From assembly GCA_038503035.1 (NCBI GenBank), contig JAVSML010024609.1, positions 330,591-394,590 on the forward strand: a stretch of DNA of 64,000 nt, written 5' to 3'. Origin of the DNA: Crocodylus rhombifer. Taxonomy: Eukaryota; Chordata; Crocodylia; Crocodylidae. Made by a program: the position numbers and the translations under genes. Below the pieces are notes generated by a model, which saw only the letters and a list, made by a program, of their open reading frames with translations, did no database searches and was not told where the DNA came from. This document shows, one piece after another, positions 1 through 11,055 of the stretch (positions are counted from its first letter, which is position 1; each line of letters starts with the position of its first letter).

Positions 1-62
1 AGCCTGTAATCAGCAACAACTTAAAAAAAAAAAAAAAAGGATGGGATGGGATGGGATGGGCT
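1..62. repeat. poly(A) run followed by (ATGGG)n
   Basis: A run of about 16 A residues (23-38) is followed by about four units of ATGGG (41-60). A poly(A) run next to a short tandem repeat can mark a retrotransposon end, but no element body is visible here. Bases 63-437 hold AT-rich sequence in which I recognise nothing. Confidence 0.8.
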
Positions 63-437
63 GGGTGTACAAGTTAGTGGTAGAACACTTCATCATACTT
101 GAGTGGTGTTGGTGCACGTACTAATAGGATGCTCTTGTGGACTTCAGATGGAAAAAGATTAATTCTCCTTCCGCCCATTTAAATTTACCACAACACACTT
201 TTCTGCCTTTTTTCTTAAATCCATCAGAGAATCTGTAGACCTAAGCAAAAGATGCAGCAACAGTAGCTAACATTTGTTGTGGATAGAAATGTAAAGTTCT
301 GCAAAACTTGGCAACATGAAGGTCAAAGAACATATATAGCCAGGATACATTTTCATATAAAAATTTTAAAAAAAGAGAAAACCCCAAGGGATCAAAATTC
401 AAACATGGCGGGGACGGGGGGGAAATCAATTTGGAAC

Positions 438-665
438 ATAGTTTCATAGTTTCTAGGGTCGGAAGGGACCTGAGTAGATCATCTAGTCCGACCCCCTGCC
501 ATGGCAGGAAATAATACTGGGGTCAAATGACGCCAGCAAGATGTTCATCTAACCTCCTCTTAAACACCCCCAGGGTAGGAGCCTGCACCACTTCTCTTGG
601 AAGTTAGTTCCAGGTCCTAGCCGCCCTGCCCGTGAAGTAGCGCTTCCTGATATCTAGCCTAAACC
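438..665 (-). mobile_element. CR1 LINE, 3' tail only
   Basis: The reverse complement ends in the CR1 3' terminus (…GACCCTAGAAACTATGAAACTATG) and includes the TGCCATGGCAGG block, the 'GGGGTC(A/G)TTTGACCCC' segment and the last codons of ORF2 (the 'PREVV.APTL.VFKRRLD' region). It is truncated on its 5' side, as usual for CR1, which loses 5' sequence during target-primed reverse transcription. It belongs to the same subfamily as the copies at 6647, 11056, 34917 and 38545 and the plus-strand copy at 2473. Confidence 0.9.
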
Positions 666-1647
666 AATGTACCACTAGTAACAGTGTTTCTTCATTTTAT
701 AAGTAATACAAAAAAAAATAAAAATGTTGTTCTCATTGTCACTTTCCATTGAACAGGAATTTATGAGAAGTAGATTAACGGCTTCACTTTGTTAAGTCAT
801 TTTGTAGTCATAGTTAATTAAATGCACAAGGGCTTCCACTGAGAATCAGGATGTTCTAAATAATACAATAATACTTTGTGTAACCAATTACTGTAAAATA
901 AAATGGGATTATCCAATATGACCTGCTTGGCTTTGGTATTCATAATTTTAAATCCCATTTAATTAATTCCTCTGGGTGCTGTATTCAATATAAAACCATT
1001 CATGACCTTCTTTGTAGCATAAATTTAGCAGCCATGGTATCCCATGCATGGATTTTGGTGCTTCACCTGGTTAGCACTTTCATCAGTAAGTTTGCTGGGC
1101 TTGTCATCATATATGAAAAATATCATAAGCCAAATTATTAGCTGGTATAAATAGAGCCCATAAACTTTGATGGTGCTCCCCCAGTTTAGACTATTGTCCT
1201 CTTATGCCTAAATGAGAGAAACAAAAAATAGGTTAGAAAACCTGTGTGTCTCACTTATCAAGAGTAGATTTGTTTGGGTCTTGAAAAAGTCTCCTTTATT
1301 TCATAGGATCTGTTGCATTTAGATTATTCACATTACCCACCAAAATAACTGGGAATCTTTTGATTGATTTTAGTTGTTTAATTGGCTCAGTGTATCTTTA
1401 ACAAACATCAAGGGAAATCAAGAAATTGTCATTCAAAGGGCATGACAACAAGTAGTTCAACCCCAGGAATGACGTTAGTGAGAGGCCACAAAGCAACGAG
1501 GATTAATTTTCTTTCTGTTTTTTCTATTAGTTTGAAAGCTATTTGGGAAATGAAAGGTACTTTATCTTGTTATATTTTTACATTAATTATGCCATTTCTG
1601 TGGCTATCATAATATATTTATCCACACAACCAGTCTTATTTTAAAAT
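666..1647. other. Unique AT-rich DNA, no feature seen
   Basis: Low-GC sequence with no recognisable repeat family and no convincing coding region. The 76-codon plus-strand frame at 1382-1612 lacks any domain and has intergenic-like composition. Confidence 0.6.
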
Positions 1648-2472
1648 CATTGAATCATAAAAAATTAGGGGTGAAAGGGAACTCAGGAGCCTAACCTCCT
1701 GCTCAAAGCAGGACCATCTCCAACTATATCATCCCAGTCAAGGCTTTGTCTTAACCTCCAGGGATGGAGCTTCCACCACCTCTCTGGGTAACCTGTTCCA
1801 GTGTTTTACCACCCTCCTAGTGAGAAAGTTTTTCCTAATATCTAACCTAAACTTCTCTTGCTGCAACTTGAGACCATTGCCCCTTTTTCTGTTGTCTGCC
1901 GGCACTGAGAACAGTCAGCCCTACCACCTTTGTAACCACCCTTGCAATACTTGAAGACCGTTATTGGATCCCCTCTCAGTCTTCTCTTCTCCAGACTAAA
2001 TAAGCCCAGTTCCCACAGCCTCTTCTCAGATGTCATGTGCCCCAGCCCCCAAACCATTTTTGTTGCCCTCCACTGGACCCTCTCCAATTGGTCCACTTCC
2101 TTTCCATAGTGGGGGACCCAAAATTGGGCACGGTACTCCAGATGTGGCCTGACCTGTGCTGAATAGAGAGGGGAAGACTCACTTTCCTTGGTTTACTGGC
2201 AACACTCCTACTAATGCAGCCCACTGTGCTGTTAGCCTTTTTTCAACAATGACACTATTGGCTTATATTCAGCTTAGTGTTCACTGTAACCCCAGGTCCA
2301 TTTCTGCAGAGCTGCTATCCAGCCAGTCAGCCCCCAGCCTGTACTTGTGCATGGGATTGTTCTGTCCTAAGTGCAGAACTTTTAACTTGTCCTTAGTGAA
2401 CTTCATGAGATCACTTTTGGTCCACACCTTCAATTTGTCTAAGTCTCTCTGAATCCTAGCCCTCCAGCATAT
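1648..2472 (-). mobile_element. Older CR1 LINE, 3' half of a split copy
   Basis: A minus-strand CR1 of the 'CTGCTCAAAGCAGGACCA' subfamily, running from its 3' terminus (near 1648) back into ORF2 downstream of the FADD motif. It stops abruptly at about 2472 within the CR1 text CCCTCCAGCATAT. The same element resumes at 4107 with ATCTACTACTCC. Other copies in the window (for example 8581-8608) show these two strings joined, so one old element has been split by the plus-strand CR1 between them. The coding frame is broken many times. Confidence 0.92.
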
Positions 2473-4106
2473 TTCTTGGGCAGGGACCGGGACTTTCCCA
2501 CCGTGATGCAAGACGGACTTGAGGGGAACACCTCCAGACCTCAGGTTGGGGAGGACTGGGTTAGAGAGCTTCTGGAGGGGCTGGATGTGTTCAAATCAGC
2601 AGGTCCAGATGCTCTCCACCCCAGGGTGTTGAGGGAGCTAGCAGGGGTTATTGCAGGGCCCTCGGCATGGCTTTACAAGTGCTCGTGGTGCTCAGGCCAG
2701 GTGCCGGATGATTGGAAGATAGCCAACGTGGTCCCCATCTTTAAAAAAGGGAGGAGGGAGGACCCAGGCAACTGTAGGCCCATCAGTCTTACCCCAATCC
2801 TAGGGAAACTCTTTGAGAAGATCATCATGGAGCACATCTGTGATGAGCCGGCTTCAGAGATGATGTTCAAGGGCAACCAGCACAGTTTCATTAGGGGCAG
2901 GTCATGTCAGACCAACCTGATTGCCTTTTATGATCAGGTCACAAAGGCAATGGATGCAGGTGTCACCGTGGACATAGTCTTTCTAGACTTCAGCAAGGCC
3001 TTTGACACTGTCTCCCACCCCATCCTCATTAAAAAACTAGGCAACTGTGGCATTGATGCCTACACAGTCAGATGGATTGCAGATTGGCTGAAGGGTCATA
3101 CTCTGGTGGACGGGTCATATTCAACCTGGGGAGAAGTGGGCAACGGAGTCCCCCAGGGCTCGGTCCTTGGGCCCACGCTGTTCAATCTCTTTATCAGCAA
3201 TTTGGACGACAGGGTGAAAAGCACCCTGTTTAAATTTGCTGATGATACCAAAATCTGGGGAGAGGTGAGCACACTAGTAGGGAGGGAAAGACTGCAGCAA
3301 GACTTGGACAGGTTACAGGGGTGGGCTAGCAAAAACAGGATGCACTTCAATACTGACAAGTGCAGGGTGCTGTAACCAGTAGCACACTTATAAGATGGGA
3401 AACTCCCTTCTTGAGAGCACAGAGGCAGAAAGGGATCTTGGAGTCATTATCGACTTCAAGATGAACATGGGCCATGAGGTCACGGTTGGCAGGGCTAACT
3501 GGACCTTGTCATACATCCACAGGTGCATCTCTAGCAGGGCCAAGGAAGTGATCCTCCCTCTCTATGCAACACTGGTCAGGCCACAGCTGGAGTACTGTGT
3601 CCAGTTCTGTGCACCCCACTTCAGGAGGGACGTGGACAACATTGAGAGGGTCCAGAGGAGGGCCACCCACATGATCCGGGGACTACAAGGCAGACCCTAA
3701 AAAGATAGACTGTGGGACCTGAACCTGTTCAGCCTTCACAAGAGAAGGCTGAGGGGGGACCTGGTGACTGTCTATAAACTCACGAGGAGGGACCAGAAGG
3801 GTTTGGGAGAGACCTTGTTTCCCCTAGCACCCCCTGGCATAACAAGGAATAACGGCCACAAGTTGTTGGAGAGTAGGTTTAAATTAGACATCCATAAGAA
3901 CTACTTCACAGTTAGGGTGGCTAGGACCTGGAACCAACTTCCAAGGGAAGTGGTGCTGGCTCCTACCCTGGGGGTCTTTAAGAGGAGGCTGGATGCCTAC
4001 CAGCTGGGATCATTTAAGCTCAGTTTTTTTTCTCCTGCCCAGGCAGGGGGGTCAGACTTGAACATCTATAAGGTCCCTTCCAACCCTACTTCTGTGATTC
4101 TATGAT
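2473..4106 (+). mobile_element. Younger CR1 LINE inserted into an older CR1
   Basis: A 1.63-kb, 5'-truncated CR1 beginning in the linker just upstream of the RT domain and ending in the 3' terminus GGTCCCTTCCAACCCT…GTGATTCTATGAT. The endonuclease domain, ORF1 and 5' UTR are absent. Both junctions fall inside a minus-strand CR1, and the flanks rejoin as CCCTCCAGCATAT/ATCTACTACT with at most a two-base AT duplication. CR1 elements characteristically make very short or no target-site duplications. It carries the longest RT frame in the window, so it is one of the youngest copies here. Confidence 0.95.
2476..4020 (+). pseudogene. CR1 ORF2 reverse-transcriptase remnant
   Basis: ORF2 of CR1 encodes an apurinic-type endonuclease plus an RT; only the RT and C-terminal part remain. 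A 299-codon open frame (2476-3375) shows the motif series in order: VPIFKKG (residues 86-92), GRSCQTNL near 141-148, motif A DFSKAFD (171-177), motif B GVPQGSVLGP (224-233), and the catalytic FADDT (254-258), followed by the NTDKC block near the end. All three catalytic aspartates are present. The frame then fails: a small deletion and frameshift near 3373 lose the 'HLG…' segment, the frame resumes at 3395, and a single stop at 3698-3700 replaces the Tyr of the usual RPYEERL motif before the C-terminal part runs to about 4020. A few residues are also missing after WLKG, before VDGSYSTW. The start shown is simply the first Met of the open stretch, not a true start. The element cannot make a working protein. 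Confidence 0.9.
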
Positions 4107-4480
4107 ATCTACTACTCCTCCTAGCTTGGTGTCATACACAAACTTGTTGAGGGTGCACTCCATCCCATATTCCAGATTGTCAGTGAAGCCATTGAAACAA
4201 AACAGCCCCAGACCAACCTCAGGAGCGCTTCACTGTATACTGGCTGCCAACTAGACATTGAGTCATTGATTATTATTCTTTGAGCCTGACAATGCAGGCA
4301 GTTTTCTATCCACCTTACAGTCCATTCGTCCAACCCATACTTCCTTAGCTTGCGTGTTGAGGGAGACCATATCAAAAGCCTTGCTAAAGTCAAGGTACAT
4401 TATATCCACTAATCTCCCCACATCCAGAGCCAATCATTGTGTCATAGAACGCAATCAGAGGCATCACAGAAGGTGACATA
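4107..4480 (-). mobile_element. Older CR1 LINE, 5' part of the split copy
   Basis: The continuation of the element at 1648-2472. The reverse complement begins in the 'AGGCAATC…TTCTATG' block that precedes motif A, runs through the RT region and reaches 'AACAAGTTTGTGTATGACACCAAGCT' at the insertion point. The last 60 bases contain two copies of the ATAGAA(C/G)GCAATCA string (about 4445 and 4480), a small local duplication in the CR1 text. The frame is heavily decayed. Confidence 0.88.
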
Positions 4481-6046
4481 GAAGGCAATCAAACTGCATA
4501 TGCATATACATATACCTGGAATAGGACCCCTTATTCCTCCTCTAGTTTGCTCTGAGCATAGTGCTAATACCCAAGGGCCGTAGAGAAAAATCAATGCTCC
4601 ATGATGTTAGACTTTGTACAGATACAGTGGTGAAAATGTATTCAGCTGTGACCCACTTCCTCCACACATTTGCAAGGTACTCCTTTGATATTTCTCTTTT
4701 TAATAGATCAAATCAAAACATCAACAATTAAACACTATTGTGAGCTATTTCATTTACAAGTCCGTTTGGTCAATCATACACACTGCATATTAAGGAATCT
4801 GTGACTAAACTTTCCTATATTATTTCTATGGAGAAGACTGCAGATACTAGGCACAAGCTGTGATACAACATTTCTGTATCCCTCTTCTATTTCTTTTAAA
4901 GAAAATAACCCACAACAATTTTCACTTTTGAGTGAACTAAGCTCATTTGGGACTAGAATGATGAAACTAAGGAAGATTGCAGTGCACCATAATCTACCGC
5001 TATGGACAGAGCACAAGTACGTGACCCTACTCTGAGATTTCAAATACAAAGCAGAAAGCCATACAGAGATAAAAATCAAACAAAGGATGCCAGGGTTCAG
5101 TAGCAGATGGGGTATTTTTTATTGTTTTCATATGTAGCCTTTTTTGTTAATAAAAGAATCTGTGTTCTGCATGCACATCATGTAATCAGCTCGTAGTGGG
5201 AGCAGTTTGTTACATTATATTAGAACCTATTTTCAGGCTTAGTACATTGATGACATGACGAGTAAAGCACATATCACTGATTTCTAATTTCTTATTTCCA
5301 ATAGTCAGTTGTCCAAAACTATTAAATCAAGAGCTGCCAAATCATCTCCTTAGTGCTTGGAGGGGGCGGGGGTTATATTATTTTCCTTTTTTATAGATTC
5401 CCCTTTCCTTGCCCTCTTCTTCTCTATGGGTACCTTTTTTTTGGACCAGGGTCAAGATTTCATTTGTATCCTTAATGTACATAATATTGTAATGTTACAG
5501 ATACTGCATACCTTGTGCTTAATTATATGTGCATAATGAAATGGTGGATTACAATGATGAATTTTAGATCTTTAAAACATGAAATCTCTGTGTATATTTT
5601 CCCACTGCATCTGCCTCCATCAACTACCAACCGCTCAGCTTCTCCATTAATCTCTCATCCCAGGTGAGGCCTAGAAAAACATGCGGGTCTTCAGGGACAT
5701 CTTTAAAGCCACAGAAGTAACCAATTAAGCAAATGTTTAACATCAAGTTGTAGTTACACTGGTAACGTATGTGAACTCTTCTTCGCTTATATTAGTCTTT
5801 GAATCAAGAATATTTTAAATTAAAATTAAAAGAGAAACAACCATAAATCACCCTGATTTCACAGTTTCTATGAGAACTAGCTATCCCATTTTGTCAGCCA
5901 CAGGCAATCTGGCTGAGCTTTCTCCATGGACAGTCTTAAGTACCAAGCCACACACACTTCATGGCTGAGCGACCAGTATTGTCACTAGACAGTTTTCTGT
6001 CCATAGCAGTTCTTCAGCAATCATTTTTCACATAGGCTAGATCAGT
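4481..6046. other. Unique AT-rich DNA
   Basis: About 1.5 kb with no recognisable repeat or gene. The 101-codon minus-strand frame at 4774-5079 has no recognisable domain and reads as a chance frame. Confidence 0.55.
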
Positions 6047-6260
6047 GGTGCTTAACTTGTTGACTCCGTAGGCCAGAGGAATGGCACAGGACTAGTCCAC
6101 TGACCAGATGCAGTGCAGACCCCACAAGTCCAGATCAGGCCTCACACCCACTTGGCCCTGTGAGTCCAATCTAGCATTCAGGGCCACACTATCTAACCTG
6201 CAAGACCCCACAGGCCCAAAGATTTGGTAGCAGAGGAGCAGCCATTAATGCTGTCCCACT
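6047..6260 (+). mobile_element. hAT-like DNA transposon end (partial)
   Basis: The sequence starts CAGTGGTGCTTAACTTGTTG, which resembles the CAGNGGTTCTCAAC-type terminal inverted repeats of Charlie-group hAT elements. It is followed by a moderately GC-rich body with repeated 'GGCCC…' strings. No matching right-hand terminus is seen before the next element, so this is a fragment or a degraded copy. The class is inferred from the terminus only. Confidence 0.35.
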
Positions 6261-6336
6261 CCCCTGCCATGTATAGATGCTTTGCCTGGATTAGTGTATT
6301 CAATAGCATTAATTATACATGTGATTGATTGTATAT

Positions 6337-7610
6337 GGGCACATTTACACGTGCTGATTTAAGGCACATTAGCAATTTTTAAGATACATTAAAGACACAG
6401 GTCTGCATGTGTGCACCCTTAACATGCCTTAAAAATGACAATTTTTGGCTAATCGTGCCTAGATTCGATACCTGCATAAAGGTTAATCACTGTTTATGAT
6501 GATTAAGTTGGCCAGAGCCAAGCCCATGGGGCCCTGTGCTGCTGCCAGGTGCCACCAAAAAGAAGACACAGTGGGTGCAGTTCTTCAAAGGTGCAGGCAG
6601 TTGGAGTGGTGGTTTCAGCAGCAGCGGTACAGTCAGTGTGCCAACCATAGTTTCATAGTTGGTAGGGTCAGAAGGGGCCTGAGCAGATCATCAAATCCAA
6701 CCCCCTGCCATGGCAGGAAAGAGTACTGGGGCCAAATGACCCTGGCCAGGTGTTCATCCAGCCTCCTTTTAAAGACCCCCAGGGTAGGAGCCTGCACCAC
6801 TTCTCTTGGAAGTTGGTTCCAGATCCTAGCCGCCCTGACAGTGAAGCAGCGCCTCCTGATGCCTAGTCTGAATCTACCCTCTGCCAGCTTGTGACCGTTA
6901 TTTCTTGTCACACCAACTTGGGACTAAGACAGCAGAGGGGTCAGGATGTACGAGGGCTCCTGTCAAAGCACAAGGGAAGTCCCCCCTCCCCCCCCCCACA
7001 GTGACTCTGCAGGGGAAAGGAGCAGCACAGCAAGGACAGGGGCTTTGCTAGTGGCTCCCCCATGCCTCTCCTTCAGGGCAGGTTTGCTGGCTGGGCAATG
7101 TAGCCCTTCAGGGGCAGAATGCCTTACTGCCCACCAGGGATTCAGGCACCCTTAGAAGCCCACACAGGGGCTCACGCCCAGGACACCAGCAGGCTGGGAC
7201 TGCAGAAAGTCACAGGGGGGGACTTTCCTTTGTACTTTGACAGGAGCCCTTGCACTTCTTGCCCCCTCTGCCTCTTGCCCCCTCTGCTGACTTAGGACCA
7301 AGTCAGCTGACATACTACTGCTGCCATAACTGCTGCTTTATGAGGATTAGGAGAATAGCACCCACCACTTCTTCCTCATGGTGGTTCCTGGGCACAACCC
7401 ATACCTTTCTCTGCACTCCCCAGCCAGGAATGCACTCACTGTTCATGCTGCCCCACCTCCCTCCCCCCCACCCAGCCACTCTCCCAGCACGGCACCCACC
7501 CGCAGGCCCCAGTACCACCGCGTGCAGGGGGCTGTCCAGGGCAGGCTGCAAATGCGTTCACCCAGCAAGATGCATTAAGGCACCTTAAGGTGTACACATG
7601 TAGATGCACA
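6337..7610. mobile_element. TIR element with GC-rich centre, interrupted by a CR1
   Basis: The left end reads GGGCACATTTACACGTGC and the right end reads GTACACATGTAGATGCAC, its approximate inverse. The same type of termini bounds the elements at 26599, 30390 and 46805, and all of them have AT-rich arms around a GC-rich centre. A CR1 tail (6647-6911) lies inside. No transposase frame is visible, so this is a non-autonomous element. The family is not named here, and the outer boundary on the right is uncertain because a related stretch continues to about 7690. Confidence 0.5.
6647..6911 (-). mobile_element. CR1 LINE, 3' tail
   Basis: A minus-strand CR1 with terminus …CTACCAACTATGAAACTATG, the TGCCATGGCAGG block and the C-terminal ORF2 codons (ITRNNGHKL…PREVVQAPTLGVFKRRLDEH, about 85 codons still open). 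It is 5'-truncated at about 6911. It sits within the TIR element at 6337-7610 and so post-dates it. Confidence 0.9.
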
Positions 7611-7621
7611 CCTAAATCGCT

Positions 7622-7650
7622 TTAATGCACCTTAGGCTAAGGTGCATTAA
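7622..7650. repeat. Perfect 13-bp inverted repeat, 3-bp loop
   Basis: TTAATGCACCTTA and TAAGGTGCATTAA are separated by GGC. The hairpin lies just outside the right end of the 6337-7610 element, and the related words GCATTAAGGCACCTTAAGG occur at 7572-7590, so it is probably part of that element family's arm. Confidence 0.85.
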
Positions 7651-7780
7651 GTTTAGGCATGCATAGATTCACATGTTGATATGCACACTGACTCCTAATA
7701 CTAATCCTTTAACTTCTCCTTTCCTTTAAAGATTACAGCTGCAACAGTTGACCAGATTAATGTTATGTTAAAGCTCTCAC

Positions 7781-8608
7781 AGAATCATAGAAAGTGAGGG
7801 TCGGAAGGGACCTCAGGATGTCATCTAGTCCAACCTCCTGTCCAAAGCAGGACCAGCACAAACTAGATCAACCCAGCCAAAGTTTTGTCTAGCCGGGCTT
7901 TGAAAAACCCCAAGGATGGCGCTTCTACCACTCTGGGTAACCTGCTCCAGTGTTTTACTACCATCCTAGTTATAAAATTCTTCCTAATATCCAACCTAAA
8001 CTTCCCTTGCTACAACTTGAGACTGTTGCTCCTTGTTCTGTCATCTGCCACCACTAAGAACAGTTCAGCGCCAGACTCTTTCAAATTCCCCTTCAGGTAT
8101 TTGAAGAATGCTATTAAATCCCCTCTAAATATCCTCTTTAGACTAAATAAGCCCAGTTCCCTTAGTATTTTCTTATAAGTCATATCCCCCAGCCCCAAAA
8201 TCATTTTTGTCACTCTCTGCTGGACTCCCTCCTTTTTGTAGTGCAGTACTCCTAGTGTGGCTTCACCAGTGCTGAAGAGAGGGGAATAATCACTTCCCTT
8301 GACCTACTGGCAACACACCTACCAATGCAGCCTACCGATGCTGTTGGCCTTCTGGGCAACAAAGGCACACTGCTGGCTCATATTCAGCTTCTTGTCCACT
8401 GCAACTCCCAGGTCCTTTTCTGCAGAGCTGCTGCCCAGCCAGTCAGCCCCTAGCCTGTACCAGTGCATGGGACTGTTGTGTCCTAAGTGCAGGACTTTGC
8501 ACTTGTCCTTGTTGAAACTCATGAGATTTCTTTTGGCCCAATCCTCCAATCTGTCTAGGTCACTCTAAATCCTAGCCCTACCCTCCAATGCATCTATCTA
8601 CTACTATT
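7781..8608 (-). mobile_element. CR1 LINE, 3' 0.8 kb
   Basis: A minus-strand copy of the 'CAAAGCAGGACCAGCACAAACTAGATCA' subfamily. It keeps the region from the 3' terminus up to just downstream of the RT FADD motif. The peptide [21 protein letters not shown] can be followed, as can the LDI…[16 protein letters not shown] region, in short open pieces (for example 8319-8549 and 8010-8213) separated by frameshifts. Confidence 0.92.
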
Positions 8609-10862
8609 CTCATCATAGGGACAGCTTAATTTTTTATATATTTAACACCTTTCCAGGAAAAACTGGGCAAATTTCAGTGGTATGCAGACAGCCTCAGGAT
8701 ACTGCTATGAATGTGGCATACTGTCTTATATAGCAGGACCTATTGAAAGTGCTCTGCGGGACTTATTAAATGCACCTTAGTTTGATGTTGCAACAGCTCT
8801 GTTATTCTGGCCTTCACCCTGTCATGAGCAAAGGCTGCCAATTGTGGCGGTTTCTCAAAACTATGTAATGATTTTTGTGAATTTCAGCATGTGCAAAGGA
8901 GGGACTTGAATGAGACCGTCAAACTCACTGTCATTTGTAAGGCAAGAGTTATGCATGTCTAAAGACTCCTCTTTTGAGGAAAAGAGTGAAGAAAACAGGA
9001 ACATACTGTGGCTCATATCCAGTTATCAAGATCACTAGGTACATTGGACTTCAGAGCCTAAAAAGGGCACCAACTTATGAGACGCAGGGTATCTAGGAGC
9101 CACACAAGGAAATAGTTGAAATCAACTCCTCCTACTTGACCTTATCCTTCCTGGCTATCTCTGCTCACCATTCTCACCCCATTTGCCCGTTAAGCTGCAA
9201 GGGTTATCTTTATATTAGCCTTCAACATGTGAGGTTTATTATACATATGAGAAAAAAGGGTAGAATAAAATACATAGAAGACCCCCCATCCCCACCACCT
9301 CCTAAGCTGCTCTGCAGGGGTTCAGTCTAGCTGTGCCAGCCTCAGCCTTGCTGAGCATGACTACGAGAAACAAAAGCATACACACACACGATATATCAGT
9401 GTGCAGTATCCTGCCTCCTACAGGGATATATGGAAACAGAAAAGTGATCCACTCATTCTTTGTCATGAAAGCCACATACACTATTAGTTGTCATACGCTT
9501 GCACCTGGTTTTGGCTTCTAGAGCACTATATAGTTTCAGTCCTCTCTATCTTTAAAACAAGAAGGACTGTTTTAACAGTGTGGGCTAGAATCAATTTACC
9601 TTCAGAAAAAAAGCCCTCTGTCACTGATAGCCCTTTCTTTAGTTCTAAGAAGAGAAACATGCATTTTTTAAACCAATAGCCACAGATGTAACCTCTGCAT
9701 AATGGGTGTGTGATTTTTCTATAGTAGTTTCATCTGCTGAACAGGAGTTCTCATTACCTGCTGACCTTCAGGAATTCTACAAGACTCCTCTACTCCTAGA
9801 TGGTAATACCGAGTTTTCTTTTCTCTGGGAGCACAAAGAAAGGCTAGGCAGGGAAAAGGGTTTGTTCCTTCCAGTTATTCATTTAAACAGCTATTTTTAA
9901 ATTGCATGTGCTGAAGAATGTTAATAGCATAACTTCCAAAATGTGAAGAATATATAGAAGAGTGACAACATGCACATTGTGCAGGAGGCACAGAATTGTC
10001 CATATCCAAATAATTGCTATCCTGATTATTTGTAGTTCACAATAATATTTTTAGTATGAAAATAGTACTATGGGGACTGTACAGCTCTTACCCCTTCTGC
10101 ATTTTCACATTTGTACAGCCCTGCCCCATTTCAGACATCTGCAGACAAATGTGCTTTCAGTTACAAATGAGATTTTTAATCCAATTTTATCACTCTCACT
10201 GGGCCAAATTCTGCTTATTCTTCCTGCACAACTGAATAGGCAATACACATCCTGCACATGTCCTGAATTGGCAATGCTTCTTGCTGCTCTATGCACAGTA
10301 TGGGAAGAAGTCCAGAGGGTCCCTAGCAGGTCACCCCCTAAATCCTCATGGGTCCAGGAAAGTGTGTGCGTGTCCCTGTATCAATTGTAAGTTTGTCTTA
10401 AGTTAGATCATAGGTGGTATTCTACATTGTTAGTTGAACAGGCTACACGGATGCCCTTTTCATCCCTGGGAGAGGAACAGTCTGGGCATAGCAGCAGGCC
10501 CTTGTGCCTGCTCTCCAATTAGCTATTCATTGTGATATGCTTTACTGTGTCAGACAGGTTGTGGACCTTAGGTCCAACATTATGCTCTTGATGCATTATA
10601 TAAGTAATGTTGAACACCAAGTTCACACCACTGACAAGGGCAGGACTTCTGCAAGGAGTCAGTACCTGATAAGAAGAGAGCTCAAACTGCAACTAGTACT
10701 TCTGCACTGGACCCCCCAGTGGAAGATGAAGTCCCTTCACTTACTTTGCTGTGAGCCCAGTGGTTTGCTGATAATAGGACCATTGTTGCATTGTTCAGGT
10801 AAAGATTTGGTTAAGCCTGGAGCTTTTCTTCTCAGGATCTTTTCTTTGTAGGAGTTGTAAGA
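8609..10862. other. Unique DNA with one possible old repeat scrap
   Basis: No gene is recognised. Near 10199 the string GGGCCAAATTCTGCTTATTC resembles the beginning of an old dispersed repeat common in turtles and crocodilians, but it is too short to assign. Several 60-115-codon frames (for example 10070-10390 and 10504-10851) have no domain and no codon bias that I can see. Confidence 0.5.
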
Positions 10863-10912
10863 GGATGCTGGGCTGGATGAACCTATAGTCTGACCCAGTA
10901 TGGCATCTCAGT
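10863..10912 (+). mobile_element. Short tail resembling a sauropsid LINE/SINE 3' end
   Basis: 'GGGCTGGATGAACCTATAG' and 'TCTGACCCAGTATGGCATCT' match the style of the 3' tail shared by some reptilian LINEs and their SINE partners ('ctggatggacc…ggtctgacccagtatgg'). Only about 50 bp is present. I infer a very short 5'-truncated insertion. Confidence 0.45.
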
Positions 10913-11055
10913 TTCCCCAATCTTACAACTAGTTACGAGTAGACAGTACATTCTCATGACATTAGATGGTGAGAGTCTAAAAAAAAAAGCAGCAAACACT
11001 TGTAATAAAGTCATACAAGTTGGCCATAACTGGAAAAAGCAAACAAGATTTTCAA

